Part shown: piece after piece, positions 22,492-31,723 of the stretch
Position numbering within the stretch: position 1 is the stretch's first letter
Layout of the letters: each line of letters starts with the position of its first letter
DNA from: Chloroflexota bacterium
Lineage (GTDB): Bacteria > Chloroflexota > Anaerolineae > Aggregatilineales > UBA2796
Assembly (NCBI GenBank): GCA_021325095.1
Contig: JAJPHV010000135.1
Location: 1 to 42,259, forward strand
Reading direction: 5' to 3'
Length of the DNA: 42,259 nucleotides
The notes under the pieces: generated by a model
Database searches by the model: none
Told to the model about the DNA's origin: nothing
Seen by the model: the letters and a program-made list of their open reading frames with translations, nothing else
Program-made: the position numbers and the translations under genes

Positions 22492-23577
22492 TTGCGTGTT
22501 TGCATGACAGGCGCTTTCGCCGCCGATTATCCGCGTCACCAGATCATCCGTGCCGGGCTGGAGCGCGTCGGCGTGGAGGTGGTCAGTGCTGCACTGCCGC
22601 GCGGGGTCAGCACGACCCGGCTGATCGTGCCGCTGCTGCGCCAGCGGCGAACTCTCCGCCACTGCGACGTTATCTTTATCACTGCATTTAACCCGCTGCT
22701 GGCCCCGCTCATCTGGGCGCTGGGCCATAGCTTACGCAAACCCGTCGTGCTGGACTATATGGTCGGGTTGACGGATGGGATTGTCGAAGAACGGCACGAG
22801 GGAGGTGGTAAAGCTCAGTTTTACCGTCTGGTGGATCGTTTCAATATTCAGCGCCTGACGAGCCTGACCGATACGCAGGCACATCGCGCTGCCTACCAAC
22901 GCCTGCTTGGCATAGCCCCCACCAAAATGTCGGTATTGCCCGTCGGCGTGTACGACGATTGGTTCAATCCGAAGTCTCTACCAACGGACGAAAGCATCCT
23001 GGTGCAGTTTTTCGGCACGTACATCCCTTTTCACGGCGTGGACGTGATCCTGGAAGCGGCGCACCGGTTACGCGACGAGGCGCAGATCCGTTTTGAACTG
23101 ATCGGACGCGGGCAGTCGTACAAGGCGGCTGTGGCGCGGGCGGAAGCGTTGAAATTGCAGAACGTCAGCTTTATCGATCCGGTTCCGCCAATAGCGCTTG
23201 CGGATCGGGTGGCACAGGCCGCCATCTGCCTGGGCGTTTTCGGAGCGCGCGAGAAAACAGGCTACGTCGTGCCGAACAAAGTCTTTCAGTGCATGGCAAT
23301 CGGGCGGCCCGTCATCACCGCCGATTCACCCGCGCTGCGCGAATACTTCTCGCCAGGGCGTGACCTGGTCACAGTTGCGCCGGGCGACGCAGCGGCGCTG
23401 GCTGATGCTATTCATGTCCTGGCCGATTCGCCCGGCGAGCGCGAGAGGGTCGGCACGGCAGCGGCGCAGCGCATCAGAGAAGCATATTTGCCGCAGCACA
23501 TCGGAGCACGCTTGAAGGCGGTGCTAGAGAATGTCATTTCCCCCTCTCTGCGCAGCCTAGAGGGAGCCGGGGGGTGA
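22492..23577 (+). CDS. Glycosyltransferase family 4-like protein
   Basis: A roughly 361-aa GT-B fold glycosyltransferase. The N-terminal acceptor domain starts RVCMTGAFAADYPRHQIIRAGLE; the C-terminal donor domain contains VQFFGTYIPFHGVDVILEAA, ELIGRG and a nucleotide-sugar site around KVFQCMAIGRPVITADSPALREYF. The start is uncertain: TTG 22492 has AGAGG six bases upstream, ATG 22504 is the next choice, and an open frame reaches back to 22405. The last residues (SPSLRSLEGAGG) and the stop come from a dispersed repeat. It is the only visible surface-polysaccharide gene here and is probably transcribed independently of the CRISPR genes. Confidence 0.85.
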   Translation: MRVCMTGAFAADYPRHQIIRAGLERVGVEVVSAALPRGVSTTRLIVPLLRQRRTLRHCDVIFITAFNPLLAPLIWALGHSLRKPVVLDYMVGLTDGIVEERHEGGGKAQFYRLVDRFNIQRLTSLTDTQAHRAAYQRLLGIAPTKMSVLPVGVYDDWFNPKSLPTDESILVQFFGTYIPFHGVDVILEAAHRLRDEAQIRFELIGRGQSYKAAVARAEALKLQNVSFIDPVPPIALADRVAQAAICLGVFGAREKTGYVVPNKVFQCMAIGRPVITADSPALREYFSPGRDLVTVAPGDAAALADAIHVLADSPGERERVGTAAAQRIREAYLPQHIGARLKAVLENVISPSLRSLEGAGG

Positions 23578-23580
23578 GGT
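23538..23580 (+). repeat. Dispersed palindromic repeat, copy 4 (coding)
   Basis: CCCCCTCTCTGCGCAGCC then TAGAGGGAGCCGG, with tail GGGGTGAGGT. The stem is imperfect. It encodes the C-terminal tail and TGA stop of the glycosyltransferase, in the same reading frame as in the third cas7. Confidence 0.8.
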
Positions 23581-23586
23581 CAATCC

Positions 23587-24885
<1,299 letters not shown>

Positions 24886-25005
24886 GCGTTTCTCCAAGAT
24901 AGACACCCGGCGCGAAAGCACCGGGCTGAACCTACGAACCTCCCCAGGGGCACGTGCACGCAGAATTCGACCAGGAAATGATCCGACGGTGTCTGATGCT
25001 AGGCT

Positions 25006-25677
25006 CTACCTGGCCCGAATCTCGCGGATCAGTTGCATGGCCGAGCGCGTGGCTTCCTGCAACGCATCAAAGTTACCCGCCTTGATCCACTCAGCGCGGA
25101 CAAGCTGGCTGCCCATGCCGACAGCAGCGACGCCTGCCTCGAACCAGGTGCGCAGGTTCTTTTCATCGGGGCTGACACCGCCCGTCGGCATAATGCGCGT
25201 CCAGGGGCGCGGCCCACGCACTGCCCTGACGAAACCCGGCCCGCCGACCTCGCCCGGAAAGAGCTTGACGATCTCGGCCCCGAATTCCTCGGCGGTGGCG
25301 ATTTCCGAAACGGTCAGGCAGCCGGGCATGTAGGCGACCTTGTGGCGATTGCACAGCCGGGCCACCTGTTCGTTGAAGGTCGGGCCAACGACAAAATTGG
25401 CCCCGTGCTGCAAATACAAGGCGGCGGTGGGCGCATCGTCCACCGAGCCGACGCCCACGATCAGTTCAGGATGCGCCTGTGCTACGTATTTCGTCAGCCC
25501 ACTGAAGACTTGCAGCGCGTAGTCGCCGCGATTGGTGAATTCCAGGACGTGTGCGCCGCCCTGGGCCAACGCGGCTGCGGTCTTTTGCGCCGTGTCCGGG
25601 TCGCTCTGATAAAACAGAGGAACCATGCCGTCATCCAAAATCGTTTGCAGCACGGTCAGCCGTTCAAAGCGTGCCAT
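25006..25677 (-). CDS. KDPG/KHG aldolase-like class I aldolase
   Basis: A 223-aa TIM-barrel aldolase splitting 2-keto-3-deoxy-6-phosphogluconate to pyruvate and glyceraldehyde 3-phosphate, or a related keto-acid. Lys138 (EIVKLFPGE) is the Schiff-base residue and Glu46 (VLEFTNRG) the general base. GVGSV, MPGCLTVSE and MPTGGVSPDE correspond to the GAGTV, PG and PTGGV loops. EFTNR and MPG replace the more common EVTLR and SPG, so the substrate may differ from classical Eda. No Entner-Doudoroff dehydratase is adjacent. Confidence 0.85.
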   Translation of the reverse strand: MARFERLTVLQTILDDGMVPLFYQSDPDTAQKTAAALAQGGAHVLEFTNRGDYALQVFSGLTKYVAQAHPELIVGVGSVDDAPTAALYLQHGANFVVGPTFNEQVARLCNRHKVAYMPGCLTVSEIATAEEFGAEIVKLFPGEVGGPGFVRAVRGPRPWTRIMPTGGVSPDEKNLRTWFEAGVAAVGMGSQLVRAEWIKAGNFDALQEATRSAMQLIREIRAR

Positions 25678-25707
25678 TGTGTCGCTCCTAAAATTGATGA
25701 GGCTGCT

Positions 25708-26358
25708 TTACTTCCGGGTCGAAAGGTTGCGCCCCAACGTCACCGTCACCTTACCAGCACCCCACGCCTCGACTTCCCCCGACGGGCCAAGCGCCAGGGC
25801 CGATCCGCTGGCGATGCCCAGCCCGTAAGCCTCCGGATGCTGCTGTAAGAGTTCGCGCAGACGGGCGGGCGCATCATCCTGGTCGTAATGGGGCACAATG
25901 ATCGCACCTTCGACCCAGCCAATGCCCGCCTGCCCGGTCATGAAGCTGCCCAGAATTGCCGCCCCCTGGCCGATGCCCATGACGACTGCACCACGCTCGA
26001 AAGCCGCCGTGATACCGTCCAGCGCCGCACCGAGCAGACCGGAACGCAGCCCTCTGGCATTCGGTCCGTCGCCGATCAGTACCAGCCCGGCATGGGCGAG
26101 TTCCCGCCGGATGGTATCGTCGTCCTCAGTCAGCACGTCCACCAGATAGCCCGTCGGGGCGCCCAGGTCTTCCAGCGCTGTCAGGTGTTTGTCGGCAGTC
26201 TCCACGTCACCCGCCGCCCAGACGTAGGCCACCGGGTCGCCCGCGTGGACATAAGCCAGTGCGTCGGCTTCGATGTCGCCCGTGTCGCTCGTGTCGCCAC
26301 CAGACAGCACCAGCCAGCCCGCGCCGTCGCGCCAGCGGATCACGTTCGCCTGGGGCAT
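25708..26358 (-). CDS. Peptidase S51-like protein lacking the nucleophile
   Basis: A 216-aa protein with the cyanophycinase/dipeptidase-E type fold. The elbow reads MGIGQGAAILG, with Gln131 where S51 peptidases have Ser in GTSAGA. Other family features, such as the alpha/beta core (DPVAYVWAAGD, LVLIGDGPNA) and a C-terminal GIASGSALAL strand, are kept. It is therefore probably non-catalytic, perhaps a binding protein. It shares one base with the upstream GGCT-like gene, so the two are coupled. The function is unknown. Confidence 0.65.
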   Translation of the reverse strand: MPQANVIRWRDGAGWLVLSGGDTSDTGDIEADALAYVHAGDPVAYVWAAGDVETADKHLTALEDLGAPTGYLVDVLTEDDDTIRRELAHAGLVLIGDGPNARGLRSGLLGAALDGITAAFERGAVVMGIGQGAAILGSFMTGQAGIGWVEGAIIVPHYDQDDAPARLRELLQQHPEAYGLGIASGSALALGPSGEVEAWGAGKVTVTLGRNLSTRK

Positions 26359-26888
26359 CAGGGCTGCTCCTGGCCGTCGTCCGCCAGTTCAAATCGCCCG
26401 AAGCGCGTTCCGCGAATCAGATCGCGGCGAAAGCGACACCAGTCGCCGTGGGGAATGGCAACGTGCGCTTCGGTTTCCAGGACACGCCGCTCTCCCAGGT
26501 AAACCCAGGCCAGCAGCCTGGAACCGCCCTCCGTTCGCACACAGCGTTCCACCCGACGAAAACGCGAGTCTCCACCGGGGCGATAGCCCTCAAGCTGATC
26601 CAGGTCGGCCAGCAGCCGCGAATAGACGCGCGGGTGAATCGTGATCAGTTCGCCGTGCACGACGCTATAGCCCTCCACCATCATCGGGTAGGCTCGCAGT
26701 GAGTATAACGCCATTTGCTCAATCGTGGCCGGCACTTCGGAAACCGTGTTGCCCCGCATCAGCCAGTAATTTTCCTGGCCTCGTCGCAGCGTGCCATATA
26801 CAAACAACGGCAACTGATCGGGTCGTGAGGCCCCATCCGCCTGGTCGGTGGGTCGGACTTCCGCGTGAGGCACTGGCTCGGTCTTCAT
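26358..26888 (-). CDS. Gamma-glutamylcyclotransferase-like (AIG2 family) protein
   Basis: A 176-aa protein with the GGCT/AIG2 fold. VYGTLRRG (30-37) is the substrate-binding loop. The acidic catalytic residue should be the Glu in LDQLEGYRPGG (near residue 100), which matches the LD-x-xEGY family motif. Such enzymes release 5-oxoproline from gamma-glutamyl compounds, but bacterial members are mostly untested. The C-terminal 50 residues (WCRFRRDLIRGTRFGRFEL) are an extension. First gene of the four-gene minus-strand set ending in hemL. Confidence 0.8.
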   Translation of the reverse strand: MKTEPVPHAEVRPTDQADGASRPDQLPLFVYGTLRRGQENYWLMRGNTVSEVPATIEQMALYSLRAYPMMVEGYSVVHGELITIHPRVYSRLLADLDQLEGYRPGGDSRFRRVERCVRTEGGSRLLAWVYLGERRVLETEAHVAIPHGDWCRFRRDLIRGTRFGRFELADDGQEQP

Positions 26889-27012
26889 CGGGCGAGGATT
26901 CTATCGCACTGCGATTGCAGTGTCCGCAAAATTGCGCTACAAAATGTGTTGCTGCCGGACGCTTTCCTTATTTTGAACCGGGCGGCTGTTCCCTGGTGCA
27001 AAGGCGGACAAA

Positions 27013-27420
27013 ATGAACCCTGCGACGAATGAGGCCCCGCGTATTCTGGTCATCGATGATGATTCGGACCTGCTGCGGCTGGTGACCTTGCTCTTGAAGC
27101 GCATCGACGCGGAAACCATTCCGGCAGAAACGGGCACGGCGGGCTTAAAAGCCGCAACGGCTGACCCCAGGCCGGATTTGCTGATCCTCGATCTGATGTT
27201 GCCCGATATGGACGGTTTCGAGGTGTTGCGCCGCATTCGCGCCCAGAAGGAGCTGGATAGACTACCCGTCATTATTCTATCCGCCAAAGCCGACCCGGTC
27301 ACGATTCGGCAGGGCCTGGAGTTAGGGGCCGATAGCTACGTCACCAAACCCTACATCGCCAATAACCTGATCGAACGAGTGCGCGCCCTGCTGATCGGCG
27401 GGCGCCGGGCGCTGCCCTGA
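27013..27420 (+). CDS. Single-domain response regulator
   Basis: A 135-aa receiver domain without output domain. The acidic pocket is IDDD (14-17), the phospho-acceptor Asp60 (LILDLMLPDMDG), Ser90 (ILSAK) replaces or complements the usual Thr/Ser, and Lys112 is in TKPY. All residues needed for phosphotransfer are present. The cognate kinase is not in the window. It lies 83 bases upstream of an ECF sigma factor gene, in the same orientation. It probably acts by protein-protein contact, as CheY- or PatS-type regulators do. Confidence 0.9.
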   Translation: MNPATNEAPRILVIDDDSDLLRLVTLLLKRIDAETIPAETGTAGLKAATADPRPDLLILDLMLPDMDGFEVLRRIRAQKELDRLPVIILSAKADPVTIRQGLELGADSYVTKPYIANNLIERVRALLIGGRRALP

Positions 27421-27440
27421 GCCTTCGCCGGCACCCGTCT

Positions 27441-27455
27441 GGAACCGGTGGAACC
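27441..27455 (+). promoter_or_regulatory. Tandem GGAACC boxes before the sigma-factor gene
   Basis: GGAACC occurs at 27441-27446 and 27450-27455. GGAAC is the usual -35 core of ECF sigma promoters, so this may be an autoregulated promoter. No matching CGTC-type -10 box is found at 16-17 bases, which weakens the call. Confidence 0.25.
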
Positions 27456-27503
27456 TGAACGGTGTAGTACAGGGATAGCACCTGTAACCGACGGCCTCTA
27501 AGA

Positions 27504-28058
27504 ATGGTTCCGTTGAGCGACTCCGACCTGGTTAGCCGTGCCCGGCAGGGAGATGAGTTAGCCTACGAAGCCCTGGTTCGGCAGCACCAGGAAGCTATCT
27601 TTCGGCTCGCCTACCTCCTGCTCGGAGATCGCAGCGATGCCGACGACGTGGCCCAGGAAACGTTCATCCGTGCCTTCCGTGCGCTGGATCGGTTCGATAC
27701 GGCGCGTCCCCTTCGTCCCTGGCTGTTGCAGATCGCGGCCAACCTGGCGCGTAATCGTCGGCGCGCCATAGGCCGCTATTTTGCCGTTTTGCGGCGAATG
27801 GTGAAAGCCGACCCAGATATGTTTGAGCCGTCAGCCGCCGTTGATGCCCGGCACGGCGAGAGCCTGGCGCTATGGCAGTTCGTGCGTCGCCTGGAACAGA
27901 CCGATCAGGAGATCATTTACCTGCGCTACTTCCTGGAACTGTCGGAGGCGGACATTGCCGAGACGCTGGGCGTCGCACCGGGAACGGTCAAGTCACGCCT
28001 GCACCGGGCGATTGGCCGCCTGCGCGGCGTGATGAAGCAGGAAGGATTTACAGGATGA
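27504..28058 (+). CDS. ECF-type RNA polymerase sigma-70 factor
   Basis: A 184-aa extracytoplasmic-function sigma factor. Region 2 spans about residues 22-88 (LVRQHQEAIFRLAYLLLGD, DADDVAQETFIRAFRAL, then RPWLLQIAANLARNR). Region 4 is DQEIIYLRYFLELSEADIAE, then GVAPGTVKSRLHRAIGRLR at the C-terminus. There is no region 1 or 3, as expected. Its stop overlaps the ATG of the membrane protein gene downstream (ATGA), the usual sigma/anti-sigma arrangement. Confidence 0.95.
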   Translation: MVPLSDSDLVSRARQGDELAYEALVRQHQEAIFRLAYLLLGDRSDADDVAQETFIRAFRALDRFDTARPLRPWLLQIAANLARNRRRAIGRYFAVLRRMVKADPDMFEPSAAVDARHGESLALWQFVRRLEQTDQEIIYLRYFLELSEADIAETLGVAPGTVKSRLHRAIGRLRGVMKQEGFTG

Positions 28059-28861
28059 GCGAGCAGCCATTTGACTCGTCCGGGCCGCGCAGCCCGGAGG
28101 AACAACTGGAAGCCCGCCTTCACCAGACGGCAAGGGCCTTCCGCTATCCGCCTACGCCAGACATTGCAGGCGCAGTCCGGCAACGCCTGACGCGCACGCC
28201 TCGTTCTGCACTACGCCGCCGTGTCGCCTGGGTCATTATCCTGTTACTGATCAGTTTATGTATGCTTCTTGCTGTGCCACAGGTGCGCGCCGCCATCCTG
28301 AACCTGCTGCGCCTGGGCGGCGTGATCATCGTCCTGGAACAACCCACCGCCACACCAACGCCAGCCCAAACCACCACGCCCATCCCGACCAGTACCCCCA
28401 TCCGGTCATTGCTTGACCTTGCCGGAGAAACTACGCTTGACCAGGCACAGCAAAGCGTCCGATTCCCGATCCGCTGGCCCAATTACCCCGCCAATCTACC
28501 GGATCGGGTTTACCGCCAGGACATCGACGGCGCAGTGATCGTGCTGGTCTGGATCGATCCGAAACATGTCGGCGGCATTCGCTACAGCCTGCATATTCTG
28601 GATGAGGGCGCACTGGTCTACAAGATGAAGCCGAAAGTCATCCAGGAGACAACCATACACGGTCAGCGAGCAATATGGACGGAAGGGCCATATATCTTGC
28701 AGTGGCAACGCGGGAAGAACGCAGAATGGGAAATGCGGCGGATCGTCAGGGGCAACGTCCTGATCTGGATGGACGGCAAGCTCACCTATCGGCTGGAAAC
28801 GGACTCGTCTCTGGAAGAGGCAGTGCGAGTTGCGGAATCAGTACCACGTATCACGCCTTAA
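28055..28861 (+). CDS. Membrane anti-sigma-like protein (DUF4367-type C-terminus)
   Basis: A 268-aa single-pass protein. A cytoplasmic N-terminus of about 60 residues precedes one membrane helix (VAWVIILLLISLCMLLAV, about 61-78) and a Pro/Thr linker (PTATPTPAQTTTPIPT). The extracellular domain has RWPNYPANLPDRVYRQD and a repeated beta pattern, as in DUF4367 domains of anti-sigma or sporulation-type proteins. No zinc-binding HxxxCxxC anti-sigma motif is present. The coupling to the ECF gene makes a regulator of that sigma factor the best guess. The start is ATG 28055; a longer frame would lie within the sigma gene. Confidence 0.75.
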   Translation: MSEQPFDSSGPRSPEEQLEARLHQTARAFRYPPTPDIAGAVRQRLTRTPRSALRRRVAWVIILLLISLCMLLAVPQVRAAILNLLRLGGVIIVLEQPTATPTPAQTTTPIPTSTPIRSLLDLAGETTLDQAQQSVRFPIRWPNYPANLPDRVYRQDIDGAVIVLVWIDPKHVGGIRYSLHILDEGALVYKMKPKVIQETTIHGQRAIWTEGPYILQWQRGKNAEWEMRRIVRGNVLIWMDGKLTYRLETDSSLEEAVRVAESVPRITP

Positions 28862-30687
28862 CGCACGACGCAGGACACACGCTCGGCTGTGTCCTGTTCG
28901 AGCACCGGGGCTGTGTACAGCGCATAGCCGCCACCTGGTTCTGCTGCATCTCGCGCCACCGGGCAGGTGAACGAAATCCGCGACGGCTGATCGGCTGACA
29001 CGATCACGTTGCCCAACGCCTGCCGGTACGTACAGGCGATGCCCGTACCAAGCGCCGCGCTGCGCTCACAGACACGCACCACCTGGGCGTTCTCGCCGGG
29101 GGCCGTGCAGCTCAGATGCACCGTTCGGCCCGGCTGGCAGCGCATTTCGTCTTGCTGCTTCTGGAAGCCGCAATCACGCAGCAGGCCGATCTGCCCGCGA
29201 CTGCAAGGCTGTGTCACAAAGCTGCCTTCTGCCGGAAGCGCCACGCTGATCGATGCGCGGTTATTCACCTCCCAATTGCTGCCGAATTCACACACCGGAC
29301 GCCGTTCAGCGTGCCCGTCTTCCAGATGGAACGACGTATCCTCAAACGTTTGACGGCCCTCCGAATTCATCACTGGCTGGCCTTCACACAGAAACTTATC
29401 CGGGTTGACGCTGAAGGTCAGTGTCGGCCTGGACGCTTTCAACGTAGTCACGTCGATCCACTGGCATTCCAGCCCGGCTATATAGGTGTCACCCCAACCC
29501 GCCGTGATGCCCTGGTACTGGCAGCCTTCGTAAGCGCTGACCAACGACGTATGCTCGTCATTGAACTCACGCGAAGTTGATTGTAGGCAAAACGCCTGCT
29601 TGTGCGTTGTCTGTCCATCCTCGGCGTCCAACAGGAAAGCGCCATAATGGCGAAAATGATAATGCTGGTGGCACGCGCTGTACTCGAATATGCTGTTCAT
29701 CGCCAACGCCTGCACGTAGCCGATCTTCAAATCGGCGCGGCCTACATTCTGCACGCTCGCGTCGAATTCAAGCAGCCGACGCCAGCCCGATCCGCTGACA
29801 CAATGCTCCTCAACAGCGCACGAGTCAGCCGGGATGTAACGATACACCACGCGGTTATTCCCCAGTTTCTCTCCGACAACGCTCAGATCAGCGCTGTCGG
29901 CGCGTCTGCCCTGGCCCCACCGCGCCCGATCTGCCAGCGCGCTATCCCAGGCCAGCCGTTTGAAATGCAGGAGAGTCTCGACGTATCCAACGTGCTTTTT
30001 CAGTGCATCAACGCACGATTCGATGGGTAGCGGCTCCGTCAGATGGCACGAGAGCTTATCCGGCGTTTCGACGGCGCATTCGTGGTTGTACAGGAACCGC
30101 GCGTTTTCCTCGTCGGCGCTGTTGGGCGGATAGTTGGACTCGTCAACGCAGGCATACCCCGTCCGCTCGAACAGCAGGTCAGGATCAACCGGCAAAATGA
30201 AGGGTTCATCCCACGTGCCGCCGACAGGCGCAAGGGCAGGCTCGGCCAGTACGGGCGATTCGAGATCGCTGAGGAGTGTGCTGCTGAACAGGTAATCGAC
30301 CACGACCAGGTCGTGTCCGTCGACGAGGACTCGCAGCGGCCTGTCCATAAGCAGCGTGATCGTCCATCGTTCGGGTGGCGGCAGCGGAAGCTGGAACTTA
30401 TGCTGGCCTCCATAGAAGTAATGGCGCGACAGCAGGCGGTACTGCGTGTATTCGATCTGCATTCGGGCACGGGCCTGCCAGAATGCGCCCAGTTTACCCA
30501 TGATCATTTGCGCTGCGCGATCCCGCATGGACGCGGGAATTTCGTCCAGCAGCACCCCAACCTGGCTGTGCATCGTAATCTGGATCAACGCACCGGGGTC
30601 GTTTGTCCGCACCGCTGCCAGCACTATCGGGGCCATCACGACCATCAGCATGATCCAGCGCAGTCTGTGCGTTAATGTGCGGTTCAT
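28858..30687 (-). CDS. Secreted lysyl-oxidase-like protein
   Basis: A 609-aa protein with an N-terminal signal or anchor (WIMLMVVMAPIVLAAV). Residues of about 300-440 match animal and bacterial lysyl oxidases: RRLLEFDASVQNVGRADL, then CHQHYHF (Cys339, His340, 342, 344; copper site), THKQAFCLQS (Lys363), and GDTYIAGLECQWIDVT (Tyr402). Lys363 and Tyr402 align with the pair that forms the lysyl tyrosylquinone cofactor, so the enzyme is probably active. The N-terminal 300 residues and the Cys-rich C-terminal domain (about 470-609) are unknown. It overlaps the convergent anti-sigma-like gene by four bases. Likely substrate: amines or lysines of surface proteins. Confidence 0.8.
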   Translation of the reverse strand: MNRTLTHRLRWIMLMVVMAPIVLAAVRTNDPGALIQITMHSQVGVLLDEIPASMRDRAAQMIMGKLGAFWQARARMQIEYTQYRLLSRHYFYGGQHKFQLPLPPPERWTITLLMDRPLRVLVDGHDLVVVDYLFSSTLLSDLESPVLAEPALAPVGGTWDEPFILPVDPDLLFERTGYACVDESNYPPNSADEENARFLYNHECAVETPDKLSCHLTEPLPIESCVDALKKHVGYVETLLHFKRLAWDSALADRARWGQGRRADSADLSVVGEKLGNNRVVYRYIPADSCAVEEHCVSGSGWRRLLEFDASVQNVGRADLKIGYVQALAMNSIFEYSACHQHYHFRHYGAFLLDAEDGQTTHKQAFCLQSTSREFNDEHTSLVSAYEGCQYQGITAGWGDTYIAGLECQWIDVTTLKASRPTLTFSVNPDKFLCEGQPVMNSEGRQTFEDTSFHLEDGHAERRPVCEFGSNWEVNNRASISVALPAEGSFVTQPCSRGQIGLLRDCGFQKQQDEMRCQPGRTVHLSCTAPGENAQVVRVCERSAALGTGIACTYRQALGNVIVSADQPSRISFTCPVARDAAEPGGGYALYTAPVLEQDTAERVSCVVR

Positions 30688-30698
30688 GATGATTAAAG

Positions 30699-30732
30699 CC
30701 CCTCTCCAAGTGGAGAGGGGCCGGGTTGAGGT
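30699..30732 (+). repeat. Dispersed palindromic repeat, copy 5
   Basis: CCCCTCTCC-AAGT-GGAGAGGGG is a perfect nine-pair hairpin; the tail CCGGGTTGAGGT follows. It lies between two minus-strand secreted-protein genes and ends directly at the stop codon of the upstream one (30733-30735). Confidence 0.8.
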
Positions 30733-31653
30733 CTACCGTCCCGCCGCAAAGGCAATCGGGATGACCTTTTCATTGGCGAACACGTTCAACTCGTAGCAGC
30801 CCGCTTTGAACAGGTACACTTTCGAGGTGAATTCGATCCAGCCGTCGATTCGCTCATTGGCCGAGGCCAGTTTTGGTGTAAGAGTCAACATGGTCGTTGG
30901 CGGCTGGTCCGCCAGCTCAAACCAGACTGGCGTGTCATCCTCAAGATTTCTTGCCCAGAGCGTGATCCTATAGAACGATCCTTTCTTCACAAGCCAGATC
31001 ACCTCGTGCGGCCAACCATGTAAATCCGGTTTGGCGTCCGCCGTCCTGGCTGCGATCTGGAGCGTGGCATTCGGCCCGGAGAATCCCGCTGCCCAGGTCA
31101 AGTCGTTGAGTTTGAGGGCGGGCTGGGCGAAGGCCGTCGAATCGGTCAATGCGGGGCCAGCTTTGCAGTTCTGGGGAACCGCTGCCAACGCTGACACCAT
31201 CTCAACTGCGTCGTCCGATACGTACTTCGCCAGGATGCGCTCCATTGCAGCCTGACCTGCCGGATTGACGGTGTACCACTTGTTCTCAAACGATGTCCAA
31301 CTACCGACATCGACCAGCCCGACGTAAAAGACGTAGCTGTGCCCGTCGGCGGCCTTCGGGAAGTACCGCACGTGGTCGAAAGCGATGGGTTTTCTGCCCG
31401 GTTCCTCGATGTAACGCACCAGGTCGTAGCCTTCCCCCACAGCCGGGACTTTGTCCGAGTAGCTCAGTTCCCTGTTTTCGAGGCCACCTATCCCCAGTAC
31501 GTCCAGCGTCTGGCGATCTGCAATCTCGATGGGCTGCTTGAGACCCGGCCCGCTCAGGACAACCTTATCGGGGCGGCCCTTCGCATCCAGGGGCAAAGCC
31601 GGGAAGAGCAGCGTAGCCAGAAGCAGCAAGCTGGCGAAACGTAGAAACCGCAT
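30733..31653 (-). CDS. Secreted protein of unknown function
   Basis: A 306-aa protein with a clear signal peptide (MRFLRFASLLLLATLLFPAL, probable cleavage after LDAKG). The mature part is mostly beta-rich. It includes the segments KVVLSGPGLKQPIEIAD and FDHVRYFPKAADGHSYVFYVG, a region with a Cys at AVPQNCKAGP, and a C-terminal domain ending ELNVFANEKVIPIAFAAGR. I recognise no family. The start is ATG 31653, with a strong AGGAGG upstream; the longer open frame is spurious. It is followed by the lysyl-oxidase-like gene on the same strand, so the two may be co-expressed cell-surface proteins. Confidence 0.85.
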   Translation of the reverse strand: MRFLRFASLLLLATLLFPALPLDAKGRPDKVVLSGPGLKQPIEIADRQTLDVLGIGGLENRELSYSDKVPAVGEGYDLVRYIEEPGRKPIAFDHVRYFPKAADGHSYVFYVGLVDVGSWTSFENKWYTVNPAGQAAMERILAKYVSDDAVEMVSALAAVPQNCKAGPALTDSTAFAQPALKLNDLTWAAGFSGPNATLQIAARTADAKPDLHGWPHEVIWLVKKGSFYRITLWARNLEDDTPVWFELADQPPTTMLTLTPKLASANERIDGWIEFTSKVYLFKAGCYELNVFANEKVIPIAFAAGR

Positions 31654-31723
31654 GAGGCAAACCTCCTCTTTCCACTTTTCACCTTTTATTACACCGCCTG
31701 GCGCTGTCCGGTTCCCTATGCGG

